Shown piece by piece: positions 33,205 to 41,378 of a DNA stretch of 64,000 nt. The stretch is from NCBI RefSeq assembly GCF_012720115.1, contig NZ_VNWN01000007.1, positions 186,001 through 250,000 on the forward strand, read 5' to 3'. The number at the start of each line of letters is the position of its first letter. Positions within the stretch are counted from its first letter, which is position 1. The notes under the pieces were generated by a model. It ran no database searches. It saw only the letters and a program-made list of their open reading frames with translations, and was not told the origin of the DNA. This DNA comes from Sneathiella chinensis. GTDB taxonomy: Bacteria; Pseudomonadota; Alphaproteobacteria; Sneathiellales; Sneathiellaceae. The translations under genes and the position numbers were made by a program.

Positions 33205-33595
33205 AGACCCGTGTCCTGAAAATGGATGTCCGCTCGCCGCTCTCCCGGCCGGAACGCTGCGGCGCATATCGCTGCGGCGCGAACTGCTCCATCAACCATT
33301 TACGGGTATCGATCCTCAGTTTCGAACGGGCAACGGCTTCCCGGCCGTCCGGTGTCTCGGCGTCGTCGCTATCCGCAATGGTGACAATTTCCCCGGCGAA
33401 ATAATCCGCAAGGAACAGGCGGACCCGTTCATCCTCTTTCTTGTTGAACACCGTCCCCGCAAGCGAAAGCAGCTCCTGAACCCGTGATTTCTTGCCAAGT
33501 TCCTTCAGCAGTGAAAAATCGGAATTGCTGCCGAAAATGCGGTTCTGGATTGCCGATCGCAAGGCCTCCAGCGCGTTTTTTCTGGACAATACCAT
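33179..33595 (-). CDS. Terminase small subunit-like protein
   Basis: 138 residues from the ATG at 33595, which follows AAGGGGG. LEALRSAIQNRIFGSNSDFS and FLADYFAGEIVTIADSDDAE, then KLRIDTRKWLMEQFAPQRYA, follow the pattern of phage small terminase subunits. It would recognise the packaging site and recruit the large subunit. It is the first gene of the long structural transcript. Confidence 0.72.
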   Translation of the reverse strand: MVLSRKNALEALRSAIQNRIFGSNSDFSLLKELGKKSRVQELLSLAGTVFNKKEDERVRLFLADYFAGEIVTIADSDDAETPDGREAVARSKLRIDTRKWLMEQFAPQRYAPQRSGRESGERTSIFRTRVYVPSNGRD

Positions 33596-33799
33596 TCTGC
33601 CCCCTTCCCAAAAGAGCAACCATAAGATGCACCCCAAAAGAACAGGCTTCGCGATCTGGCGTTGCCTGATCCAGACAACGCACAGACACAAGCGGGCTGC
33701 ACGGCGACAAGACCGCACATCCAGAACCCACTTCAAACATCTGTTATTATGGAGAAATTCCCCGTCAAAGGGGAGATGAAACACACAGTAGCGGAAAAT
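33596..33799. promoter_or_regulatory. Probable late-promoter region of the phage cassette
   Basis: About 200 bp without a credible gene, between a strong terminator and the small terminase gene. The structural operon must start here or depend on read-through from upstream. No clear -35/-10 pair was recognised, which would fit a promoter needing an activator. Confidence 0.4.
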
Positions 33800-33831
33800 A
33801 AAAAAGCCTGAAGCAGCTTCCCGCTTCAGGC
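33800..33831 (-). terminator. Intrinsic terminator ahead of the late operon
   Basis: On the minus strand perfect nine-base arms GCCTGAAGC and GCTTCAGGC (33806-33814, 33823-33831) are followed by TTTTTTATTTT. It ends the transcript of the 33899-34405 gene before the terminase genes. Confidence 0.85.
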
Positions 33832-33898
33832 CCAATTCCTGATCATGAGAAATATCTTATCAAACTTGCCCCCGAACTGTCAACGCTATTTTTCTATT

Positions 33899-34405
33899 TT
33901 ATGGTGTTTTTCTCAAATTGACATAAATCTCCAGGCAGGCTTTCAGGGTGTCCCGGGCATATCCTTTTCTTTTTCTGCGCGCCTTGTCCGTCTCGCGGCA
34001 ACTTCGGCCAAACACGATGATATCCAGCGCCGCAGCCACGGACAGCCCCTCGGCCTGACAGGCGGTTGCCCACGCCAGAAACTGCCGGATCACATCCGCC
34101 TGCCAGTCGTCATTCGGGGCGCTGCCCCGTGGCATGGCCTCATACAGGGAGGTGCGAAACCCCAGCCCCGTCGTTCGAAACTGAAAGCCGTAGTAAATCA
34201 ACTGGGCGGCCCGTGTCTCTTCCGCGTTCATCCCCTCCCAAAGGCGGCGATCCGTTTTCCGGGGCCTTGTCCGCAGGGCTTCCCTGTTATTCTCGGGGAT
34301 ATTGTCATTGGCGGGCGTCGGACATGCCCGCCCCGTATCGGCGACATAACAGCCGGTCAGACCGCATCTTACACACAGACTCTTATTATTCGGTTTGAAT
34401 GTCAT
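33899..34405 (-). CDS. Cys-motif phage protein, candidate late-gene regulator
   Basis: 168 residues from the ATG at 34405, which follows GAGGGGAGAG. The N-terminus has CVRCGLTGCYVADTGRAC, four cysteines that may bind zinc. The C-terminal region AAALDIIVFGRSCRETDKAR and KGYARDTLKACLEIYVNL is helical and basic, reminiscent of the C-terminal ends of phage late activators or antiterminators. It is a one-gene transcript between the repressor-side promoter region and a terminator, directly upstream of the packaging genes, the place of Q in lambdoid phages. Role is inference; the family is not recognised. Confidence 0.55.
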   Translation of the reverse strand: MTFKPNNKSLCVRCGLTGCYVADTGRACPTPANDNIPENNREALRTRPRKTDRRLWEGMNAEETRAAQLIYYGFQFRTTGLGFRTSLYEAMPRGSAPNDDWQADVIRQFLAWATACQAEGLSVAAALDIIVFGRSCRETDKARRKRKGYARDTLKACLEIYVNLRKTP

Positions 34406-34729
34406 TCTCTCCCCTCTTTTATATTTTTCGGAACATGTCGAACAAGGCCGCAGCACGTGTTGGCGCTCCGGACAAAGATTGATTGAAACAAAACTAAAGC
34501 AACCTAATGTTGCGTTATTCAACCGGTCCGGTGTATATTAGATAAAATTTTCCGAACGACAGAAATACGAGACTCTGAAGCAGCCCCACACACAAAGCAC
34601 GACTTCAAGTTGTTTTAATAATGATAATTTTCGTTCTACCTATACGATAAGTTCAGCATGGTAGTGCGTCAAACAAATTTACGTTATTCGTAAATATACT
34701 TCGTCACAAGGGAGAATAAATAATATATT
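34406..34729. promoter_or_regulatory. Divergent control region with two operator-like dyads
   Basis: 324 bp of AT-rich DNA between the minus-strand late regulator and the plus-strand repressor gene. Two dyads share the core CGTTATTC: GTTGCGTTATTCAAC at 34509-34523 and ATTTACG-TTATT-CGTAAAT at 34677-34695, the latter 35 bp before the repressor start. Operator function is inferred. Confidence 0.45.
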
Positions 34730-35287
34730 ATGAGACGCTCATGGATAGAACTGCGCTTGTCTGAAATCGGCAAGAAAAAAACTGAACTTGGCGCGGCACT
34801 AGGCCTTCCGCCCTCAAGAATCACCGATATCATCAAGGGACGCCGACGAATACAATCCCACGAAATCCCGGAACTTTCATTATTTTTGGATTTAAGCCAG
34901 AATTTCATACTTCAGAAAATTCGACTGGATCAGAACGAATCCCCCGGTATTCCTCCGGGCAGAACAGAATCCATTCCGGTCGTCGGGCAGATTTCCGATG
35001 ACTTTGGCAGTTACCGGCTGTGGCAACAGGAAGACCAGTACGAAATTTCCCTGCCTCGCTCCGGCATCGCCCCGAACGAAGCCAAATTCGCCATCGAGGA
35101 AAGCGTCACATCCGATTTTCCGGGATACACCCTGTATATCTGCCTGCATCCCCTCAGCGGATGTCAGGAAACCGCTGTGTCCGGTCAGAAGGCCCGGCCG
35201 GATAAACAGAAAGAAAAAAGCTGGCTTGTCCAGGAACAGCAAGGCCTCGTGGCCCGTATCATCGGCAAGTATGAGGAATATTGCTAG
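34730..35287 (+). CDS. Phage repressor-like HTH regulator
   Basis: 185 residues. The N-terminal HTH reads RLSEIGKKKTELGAALGLPP followed by SRITDIIKGRRRIQSHEIPE, then a leucine-rich link. From about residue 80 it has IPVVGQISDDFGSYRLWQQ, like the start of an S24/LexA-type C-terminal domain, but the usual Ser-Lys catalytic pair is not evident and the domain is short. It is transcribed away from the phage genes, as expected for a CI-type repressor. AAGGGAG lies 15 bases before the ATG, so the start is poorly served or leaderless. Confidence 0.75.
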   Translation: MRRSWIELRLSEIGKKKTELGAALGLPPSRITDIIKGRRRIQSHEIPELSLFLDLSQNFILQKIRLDQNESPGIPPGRTESIPVVGQISDDFGSYRLWQQEDQYEISLPRSGIAPNEAKFAIEESVTSDFPGYTLYICLHPLSGCQETAVSGQKARPDKQKEKSWLVQEQQGLVARIIGKYEEYC

Positions 35288-35311
35288 GCACCGGACCAAA
35301 GCCGCCTAAAA

Positions 35312-35345
35312 GCAAGGCACGCCCTTTATCTAGGGCGTGCCTTGC
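35312..35345 (-). terminator. Intrinsic terminator between repressor and 83-residue gene
   Basis: Perfect 14-base arms, GCAAGGCACGCCCT and AGGGCGTGCCTTGC, with loop TTATCT. On the minus strand TTTT follows, ending the 35362-35613 transcript. On the plus strand A residues follow, so it is weaker for the repressor gene. Confidence 0.75.
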
Positions 35346-35361
35346 AAAAAAACAGACATCC

Positions 35362-35613
35362 TTATCGGTCCCCCCCTCCGGGGAAGGCCAGGATCTGTGC
35401 AATTCGTGCCATATCCGGGGCGGTGACGTCACCGTCCTCGTCATCCCCCATATTCATGGGGACACCAATGGTTTCCAGTGATGCCGCGATAATGCCGGCC
35501 GTCACATACAGCCGGCTGTACATTGCCTCGGCATATGCCTTTTCAAGATATTCCCGCAGGGCGCCATGCGGCCCCGGCCGGTCCTTGTCCCCGTCCTTCA
35601 GTTCCCCGTCCAT
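35362..35613 (-). CDS. Hypothetical 83-residue protein at the cassette edge
   Basis: 83 residues, not recognised. Acidic ends surround a helical middle, LREYLEKAYAEAMYSRLYVT followed by AGIIAASLETIGVPMN. No signal peptide or clear membrane span. GGGGGAG lies seven bases before the ATG, and a strong terminator follows the stop, so it looks expressed. It may belong to the phage cassette or to the host. Confidence 0.55.
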   Translation of the reverse strand: MDGELKDGDKDRPGPHGALREYLEKAYAEAMYSRLYVTAGIIAASLETIGVPMNMGDDEDGDVTAPDMARIAQILAFPGGGDR

Positions 35614-35964
35614 CTATGCTCCCCCGGCTTCTCGTTGCGTCGACCCAATGACCTATATTTTTGACTAAAGGGGTAAAAAAACGCAACAGAATTCGCCCTT
35701 AAGATATAGAATAAACCACCTAAACTGAAATAGGTCATATTTTAAATCTTGCAAATGATGTCTTTCGGCGGCGGCTGCATTTCACGCATTGCGGGTACAG
35801 GTGCCGCCCCGTTTTCCAAGGCTTCCGCCCCCTATTCCCTTGCCCTCCCCTTGCCTTTTTCCAGTCTGTTTCGGCGTATTTTAAATTTCCTTGAAAACCG
35901 TATGGTAATATAATAAATTAACAGTAATTTTCCGTTAAACATTTTTATTCACAAGAATACAGCT
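35614..35964. other. Intergenic region, 351 bp, AT-rich, no gene seen
   Basis: Separates the phage cassette from cysK. It contains an inverted pair ATGACCTAT (35648-35656) and ATAGGTCAT (35730-35738) and an AT-rich stretch before cysK that probably holds its promoter. No tRNA, repeat of a tRNA end or coding frame was seen. Confidence 0.55.
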
Positions 35965-36969
35965 ATGACCATCCGCACAAACTTCGTCGATACCATCGGC
36001 AACACGCCCCTTATCCGACTGACCGCCGCATCGGAGCAGACAGGCTGCGAAATCTACGGTAAGGCGGAGTTCCTGAACCCCGGCGGGTCCGTCAAGGACC
36101 GGGCTGCATTAGCCATCATCAAGGATGCCGAAGCCAAGGGCCTGCTGCGCCCCGGCGGTATCATTGTGGAGGGGACGGCCGGCAATACGGGCATTGGCCT
36201 TGCCCTTGTTGCCAATGCAAAGGGATACCGGACCGTGATTGTCATGCCGGAAACCCAGACCGCCGAGAAGAAGGCCCTGCTGCGCTATTGCGGGGCGGAT
36301 TTGCGCCTTGTACCGGCCAAGCCCTACAAGGACCCGGACAACTATATCAAGTATTCCGGCCGTCTGGCCGAGGAACTGGCGGCCTCCGGGGAAAACGGGG
36401 CCATCTGGGCCAACCAGTTTGACAATGTGGCCAACCGGACCGGTCATTTCGAAACCACGGGACCGGAAATCTGGCAGAATACGGATGGCAAGGTGGACGG
36501 CTTCATCTGCGCGGTCGGCAGTGGCGGCACCCTTGCGGGTGTGGCAGGTGCGCTCCGGGATCGCAACCCGGCGATCAAGATCGGGCTTGCCGATCCCATG
36601 GGCGCGGCGCTGTTCAATTACTACACCCACGGCGAACTGAAGGCTGAGGGCAGCTCCATTACCGAAGGCATCGGTCAGGGGCGGATTACGGCCAATCTGG
36701 AAGGGCTTGAAGTGGACTTCCCCTATCAGATCAGTGACCGCGAGGCCCTGAACGTGCTGTATGACCTGAATATTCATGAAGGTCTGCAACTGGGTCTTTC
36801 CACCGGTGTCAATGTGGCTGGCGCCATTCGCATGGCCCGGGAAATGGGCCCCGGCCACACCATTGTCACGGTCCTTTGCGACACGGCACAAAAGTACTTT
36901 AGCAAGCTGATGGACGTTGATATGCTCCGGGCAAATGACCTTCCGGTTGCACCCTGGCTGGAAGGATAA
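35965..36969 (+). CDS. cysK: Cysteine synthase A (O-acetylserine sulfhydrylase)
   Basis: 334 residues. The PLP lysine is in NPGGSVKDRAALAIIKDAE, the substrate loop in VEGTAGNTGIGLALVAN, and the phosphate-binding loop in AVGSGGTLAGVAGALR. It makes cysteine from O-acetylserine and sulfide in the cytoplasm. The C-terminus is longer than in many CysK. The loop EGTAGNTG rather than EPTSGNTG is a variant seen in several alphaproteobacterial homologues. It begins a plus-strand run with alaX, sseA and a GNAT gene, 32-50 bp apart. Confidence 0.92.
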   Translation: MTIRTNFVDTIGNTPLIRLTAASEQTGCEIYGKAEFLNPGGSVKDRAALAIIKDAEAKGLLRPGGIIVEGTAGNTGIGLALVANAKGYRTVIVMPETQTAEKKALLRYCGADLRLVPAKPYKDPDNYIKYSGRLAEELAASGENGAIWANQFDNVANRTGHFETTGPEIWQNTDGKVDGFICAVGSGGTLAGVAGALRDRNPAIKIGLADPMGAALFNYYTHGELKAEGSSITEGIGQGRITANLEGLEVDFPYQISDREALNVLYDLNIHEGLQLGLSTGVNVAGAIRMAREMGPGHTIVTVLCDTAQKYFSKLMDVDMLRANDLPVAPWLEG

Positions 36970-37001
36970 TCAAAAATGCCCTGAAACGGAGACTGAGACA
37001 A

Positions 37002-37715
37002 ATGACGATCCCCCTTTTTCGCGACGATGCCTATCAGACAACGTGCACTGCAACGGTGACGGACATCAACGACAAGGGGGGGATCATTCTTGACCAGACC
37101 GTTTTCTATCCCACCGGTGGCGGCCAGCCCGGCGACACCGGCACCCTGACCCTAAAGGACGGCTCCGTTGTCACCATCGCCACAACGGTCAAGGGCGACA
37201 CGCCGGAGCAGATCGTCCTTGTCCCTGCAGAGGGCCAGACCCTGCCCGCGGTTGGCGACACCGTCACCGCCGAGATCAACTGGACCGTCCGCCACCGCCT
37301 GATGCGGATGCATACCTGCCTGCATCTTCTGTCCACTGTCCTGCCCTATCCGGTCACCGGCGGACAGGTGTCCGATGGCAAGGGGCGGCTTGATTTTGAC
37401 CTTCCCGAAGCCAGCCTCGACAAGGAAGACATCACCCGCCAGCTTAACGAGGTGATCGAGGGTGCCCACCCGGTATCTTCCGACTGGATTACCGATGCCG
37501 AACTGGATGCCAAGCCCGACCTTGTGAAAACCATGTCCGTGCAGCCCCCGCGCGGCGCGGGCAAGGTCCGCCTGATCCGGGTTGGCGACGTGGATCTGCA
37601 GCCCTGCGGCGGCACCCATGTGAAGAACACTTCGGAAATTGGCCGGGTTCTTGTGCGAAAAATCGAAAAAAAGGGTCGTCAAAACAGGCGTGTTTCCCTT
37701 ACCTTTGATGAATAA
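37002..37715 (+). CDS. Alanyl-tRNA editing protein (AlaX)
   Basis: 237 residues, a free-standing homologue of the AlaRS editing domain. Zinc ligands are the HTCLH pair in RMHTCLHLLSTVLP and the Cys/His of LQPCGGTHVKNTSEIG. FYPTGGGQPGDTGTL at the start is typical. AlaX removes serine or glycine wrongly attached to tRNA-Ala. It lies 32 bp after cysK in a probable operon. Confidence 0.92.
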   Translation: MTIPLFRDDAYQTTCTATVTDINDKGGIILDQTVFYPTGGGQPGDTGTLTLKDGSVVTIATTVKGDTPEQIVLVPAEGQTLPAVGDTVTAEINWTVRHRLMRMHTCLHLLSTVLPYPVTGGQVSDGKGRLDFDLPEASLDKEDITRQLNEVIEGAHPVSSDWITDAELDAKPDLVKTMSVQPPRGAGKVRLIRVGDVDLQPCGGTHVKNTSEIGRVLVRKIEKKGRQNRRVSLTFDE

Positions 37716-37765
37716 GCGATCCCTTGTAAAACAGCAATCAGACTAACCGAGTGAGCCCGAACAGA

Positions 37766-38623
37766 ATGTCTTATGCCAACCCCACCTCTCTTGTGTCTAC
37801 CGAATGGCTTTCCCTGAACATGTCCGCGCCGGACATCCGCATTGTGGATGCGTCCTGGTACATGCCGGGGGAACAACGGGATCCGAAAGCCGAATTTGAC
37901 GCCGCCCATATTCCCGGCGCCATCTTCTTCGATATTGACGAGATTGCGGATACGGACAATCCCCTGCCGCACATGATCCCAAGCCCGGAAAAATTCTCCA
38001 GCCGGATGCGCAAGCTGGGCCTTGGCGATGGCAACCGGATTGTCATTTATGATGGTGCGGGCGTCCGCAGTGCCGCCCGTGCGTGGTGGATGTTCCGCCT
38101 GTTCGGCCATAACGAGGTGTCCATTCTGGATGGCGGACTGCCCAAATGGCAGGCAGAAGGCCGTCCGGTCACCGACATGCCCTCCCACCCGTCCGAACGG
38201 CACTTCACCTCTCGCTTCAACAACATGATGTACCGGGAAAAGGCGCAGGTCCGCCGCAATATTGAAACCGCAAGGGAACAGGTTCTCGACGCCCGCTCAA
38301 AAGGGCGCTTTGAAGGGGTTGAGGCCGAACCCCGCGACGGTCTTCGCGGCGGCCGCATTCCCGGCTCGCTCAACCTGCCGTTCAACACACTGCTGAAGGA
38401 AGACGGCACCCTGCTGGACGCGGAGACGCTCACAACCCGCTTCCGCGAGGCGGGCATAGACCTGTCCAAACCGGTTACCACCACCTGCGGCTCTGGCATT
38501 ACGGCCTGTGTTCTGGCCTTTGGCCTGCACCTGATCGGCCACAAGCAGGTTGCGGTTTATGACGGCTCCTGGACCGAATGGGGACTGGATGACAGCATGC
38601 CCATTTCAACCGGGACAAAATAA
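37766..38623 (+). CDS. sseA: 3-mercaptopyruvate sulfurtransferase (two-domain rhodanese)
   Basis: About 285 residues with two rhodanese domains. The active-site loop in the second domain is TTCGSGITACVLAFGL, the CG(S/T)G(V/I)TA form of mercaptopyruvate sulfurtransferases. The first domain has IVDASWYMPGEQRDP and IPGAIFFDIDEIAD. It moves sulfur from 3-mercaptopyruvate to thiols or cyanide. The ATG at 37766 is preferred; an in-frame GTG at 37751 is possible, and neither has a strong ribosome site. Third gene of the cysK run. Confidence 0.92.
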   Translation: MSYANPTSLVSTEWLSLNMSAPDIRIVDASWYMPGEQRDPKAEFDAAHIPGAIFFDIDEIADTDNPLPHMIPSPEKFSSRMRKLGLGDGNRIVIYDGAGVRSAARAWWMFRLFGHNEVSILDGGLPKWQAEGRPVTDMPSHPSERHFTSRFNNMMYREKAQVRRNIETAREQVLDARSKGRFEGVEAEPRDGLRGGRIPGSLNLPFNTLLKEDGTLLDAETLTTRFREAGIDLSKPVTTTCGSGITACVLAFGLHLIGHKQVAVYDGSWTEWGLDDSMPISTGTK

Positions 38624-38662
38624 TCCCGACCGGAACAGAATAACCAGAACCGGAGCAAAACA

Positions 38663-39217
38663 ATGCCAATCCAGAGGAAACCGACACCGGATGCAGAAGG
38701 CCTTTGGCCCGTCACCATCACCTATCTGAAGATGGAGGAACGGCCGGTGCCACAGGTTATTCCGGCCCCGGCGGTGCCCCATTCCATTTTGCGGGCGGAA
38801 AAGCCGACGGTTTCCTTTTACCGGTATCTGTATGATGCGGTCGGCCGGGATTGGGCCTGGATCGACCGCAAGAAACTGGGTGACGACGCGTTGTCGGAAA
38901 TTCTGGTGGATCCGGGGACCGAAATCTATGTTCTGTATATCCGGGGGGTTCCCGCCGGCTATGCCGAACTGGATTTCCGCAAATTCCCCTCCGTTGTGGA
39001 TCTGGCCTATTTCGGCATCATGCCGGAATTTATCGGCATGAAACTGGGGCCGTATTTGCTAAACTGGGCTATCGAACAGGCATGGCGGCGCAACCCGGAT
39101 CTGGTGACCGTCAATACCTGCACCCTTGACCATCCGAAGGCCCTGCCCCTCTATCAGCGGTTCGGCTTTACCCCCTATCGCCAGCGGGAAGTCCTTATCG
39201 ACCCGGTCGAGGATTAA
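38663..39217 (+). CDS. GNAT-family N-acetyltransferase
   Basis: 184 residues. The acetyl-CoA fold is seen in VVDLAYFGIMPEFIGMKLG (motif A beginning) followed by NTCTLDHPKALPLYQRFGF, the classic motif B with the Tyr. It transfers an acetyl group to an unknown amine. It ends the cysK-alaX-sseA run. Confidence 0.85.
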   Translation: MPIQRKPTPDAEGLWPVTITYLKMEERPVPQVIPAPAVPHSILRAEKPTVSFYRYLYDAVGRDWAWIDRKKLGDDALSEILVDPGTEIYVLYIRGVPAGYAELDFRKFPSVVDLAYFGIMPEFIGMKLGPYLLNWAIEQAWRRNPDLVTVNTCTLDHPKALPLYQRFGFTPYRQREVLIDPVED

Positions 39218-39270
39218 TCCCCTTCCGCCCTGTCTGCCCCGCGCCCCTGCATGGCAGCGCCCGCCTGCCC

Positions 39271-40293
39271 TCAGGTCAGGCGATAGCGGTTGGTTTCCGG
39301 ATCATACGACCGCCCGTCAATCAGGTTCGACGGCGTCCCCAAAAGGGCGGACTTCATGTCCATCATGACCCGCTGGCTTTCCAGATAATAGGAATGCTCC
39401 ACCAGTCCCGAAACCACATCCGTACAATCAACCAGCGTCACCTTGCCGGGAATGGACCTTGGAATACGCGGCCCGTCATCACCGAGCCGGTCCGGGTTGC
39501 CCTTGGTCTTGTCTGAAATGGCCATGGCCCGGTCTTCATTGTTGAAATAGACATTCACCCGCTTGGCGATCCGGGGCAGGAATTTCAGCTTGTGCTCTTT
39601 CTCGAAGGCGTCGTCATCCTCGTCCGCCGCCATCAGGAAAATCTGGTCGAACAGGCGCGGCGGACGCCCCGGCGCCTGCCGCAAAATTTCCTGCAAGGCA
39701 TGCCGCAGCACATAATTGCCCATACTATGCGCCACCAGATGAAGTTTCTGGTCGCAGGCCTCGTCCGGGGTGGACCCGCGCAAATAATCCCCGAGCTTCA
39801 GGAAGCTGCGGGCAAAGGCCGGCCCCGATGCCGCCGCATCCTGCCGATCATTGGCGTAGGCAATAAAAGGCATCATGGACCCGTCGGACGGCCACGAGAA
39901 CAGCACAACATTCACCCCCCGTCCCCCGGCGGCATCGCGAAATTCGTGCTTCAGGCGGGCGGCGGCGGACAGCGCCTCGTGAAAGGACACGTTGTATCCG
40001 TGGATAAAGACAATCGTGTCCGTGCCCTCAAGGGCCATGCTGTCCCGAACCTTGCCGAAAATCTCCAGACTGCCAAGTTTCGATCCCTTGCCGTCCTTCT
40101 GCTTGCGGCCCGCATCCTTTCGCAAAATCTCCTGCGCAAGGGAAACGGTGATCTGATCGAACCCTGCGCCTGTCACATCGGCAGTGCCAAAGCGCAGGCT
40201 GGCAAGGCCGTCTTCACTGAAATTGCGCCCGAAATCATCGGGCTTGTTTTTGCGATTGGGTTTCCTGTTGGTTCCAAAACAGATCGATGTCAT
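39271..40293 (-). CDS. DUF900 alpha/beta hydrolase
   Basis: 340 residues. TIVFIHGYNVSFHEAL gives the oxyanion strand, VVLFSWPSDGSMMPFIAYAN a DUF900 signature, and LHLVAHSMGNYVLRHAL the nucleophile serine. DUF900 proteins are serine hydrolases of unknown substrate, often near stress or secretion genes. No signal peptide. It converges with the GNAT gene. Confidence 0.87.
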   Translation of the reverse strand: MTSICFGTNRKPNRKNKPDDFGRNFSEDGLASLRFGTADVTGAGFDQITVSLAQEILRKDAGRKQKDGKGSKLGSLEIFGKVRDSMALEGTDTIVFIHGYNVSFHEALSAAARLKHEFRDAAGGRGVNVVLFSWPSDGSMMPFIAYANDRQDAAASGPAFARSFLKLGDYLRGSTPDEACDQKLHLVAHSMGNYVLRHALQEILRQAPGRPPRLFDQIFLMAADEDDDAFEKEHKLKFLPRIAKRVNVYFNNEDRAMAISDKTKGNPDRLGDDGPRIPRSIPGKVTLVDCTDVVSGLVEHSYYLESQRVMMDMKSALLGTPSNLIDGRSYDPETNRYRLT

Positions 40294-40484
40294 GCCCGCC
40301 CCGCCTTCCTACAGCAAAAAGAAGTTTAGAAAACAATTATAAAATCGTTTTGCGGGCAAGCCAACCGGAAAGCCGTTTCCTACTACCCTTTCCGGCCTTT
40401 GCCCCCGGATTTGCAAGAAACCCCATTTCATTATACAATAAACTTCTAATTGAAAGCGCCCTGCCGGATAAAGGAGCGAGTTTC

Positions 40485-41306
40485 ATGATCACGTTCTCAT
40501 CTCAAGCGATGTGCAAACGGGCCCTTCTTGCCGGTTTTGCCCTGCCACTGATGCTGTTCGCGGCCCCGGCCGGGGCCGCGCCGCAAATCCTTGCGGTGGC
40601 CTCGGCGGACCTGCCGGTTTCCCTCTCTTGCGAAAAAGGGGAATGCAGCGCCGAGCTGACCGCCATCTGCCTGCAGGAGCATCGGGCCTCGCCCCATGCC
40701 GGTCAGGAATATTACGTTCACGACAACCAAAAACTGGCGCTTTCCCTTGTGCGGCCGGATGGGGACCGGATTGACCTGTCAAACCTGCCCCTGACCATCC
40801 GGGCGGCCCGCGGTCACAATGCCGTTCAGGTCTCCCTTGCGGAAACCCGGTTGCGGGGGCTTGGGGATGGCACCTTGATGGTCACCGTGCCCGAGGGTAT
40901 CTCGCTTATTCCTGTTCCGATTGCCAATGATGCAAAACCGCAAACGGAAGCGGATATCCTGCTGGCGACAGGCCCCCTTCGGTCGGTTGCTACCCGCCTT
41001 GTGGATCGGGATCAGGGCCGGGCCAATGCCGCCCGTCTGGTCAATCAGGCCATCAATGCGTTGCCCGGCAAGGGCCGCGCCTCCCCGTCAGAGCGCGAGA
41101 CTGCCCTCGCCTTCTTTAGCGGTCAGGCGGATCAATCCCGGTACCCGGATCAGGCAACAACCCTCGCCCGTGATACGGTCCGGCAATGTTTCGAGGAAAC
41201 CGTGGTGGGCTTTCGCAGTTTCCGCCAATGTCTGGGAAGCAGCCATGACCAGTTGATCGGCAAACTGAATACCCGATACTGGCGGTCGCTCAACGCGGGT
41301 AGCTGA
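40485..41306 (+). CDS. Exported protein of unknown function
   Basis: 273 residues from the ATG at 40485, which follows AAGGAG. Signal peptide: a basic start, then RALLAGFALPLMLFAAPAGA with cleavage near AGA-AP. The mature protein has paired cysteines (SCEKGECSAELTAIC) and a late helical part with CFEETVVGFRSFRQCLGSS. No recognised family. Periplasmic location is inferred. It stands alone between the DUF900 gene and the outer-membrane protein gene. Confidence 0.7.
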   Translation: MITFSSQAMCKRALLAGFALPLMLFAAPAGAAPQILAVASADLPVSLSCEKGECSAELTAICLQEHRASPHAGQEYYVHDNQKLALSLVRPDGDRIDLSNLPLTIRAARGHNAVQVSLAETRLRGLGDGTLMVTVPEGISLIPVPIANDAKPQTEADILLATGPLRSVATRLVDRDQGRANAARLVNQAINALPGKGRASPSERETALAFFSGQADQSRYPDQATTLARDTVRQCFEETVVGFRSFRQCLGSSHDQLIGKLNTRYWRSLNAGS

Positions 41307-41378
41307 CGCGTCAGGCCCGCCTGGCCCATTGCGCCGTACCTTCCCGCCCGAGTGGGCCGAAGCCTTGGTGCGGTTGCC

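Noticed and set aside
16323-35964. tRNA-Asn or tRNA-Cys as attachment site of the phage cassette
   Set aside because: No copy of either tRNA 3' end was found at the far cassette edge, and the enoyl-CoA hydratase gene lies between tRNA-Asn and the cassette.
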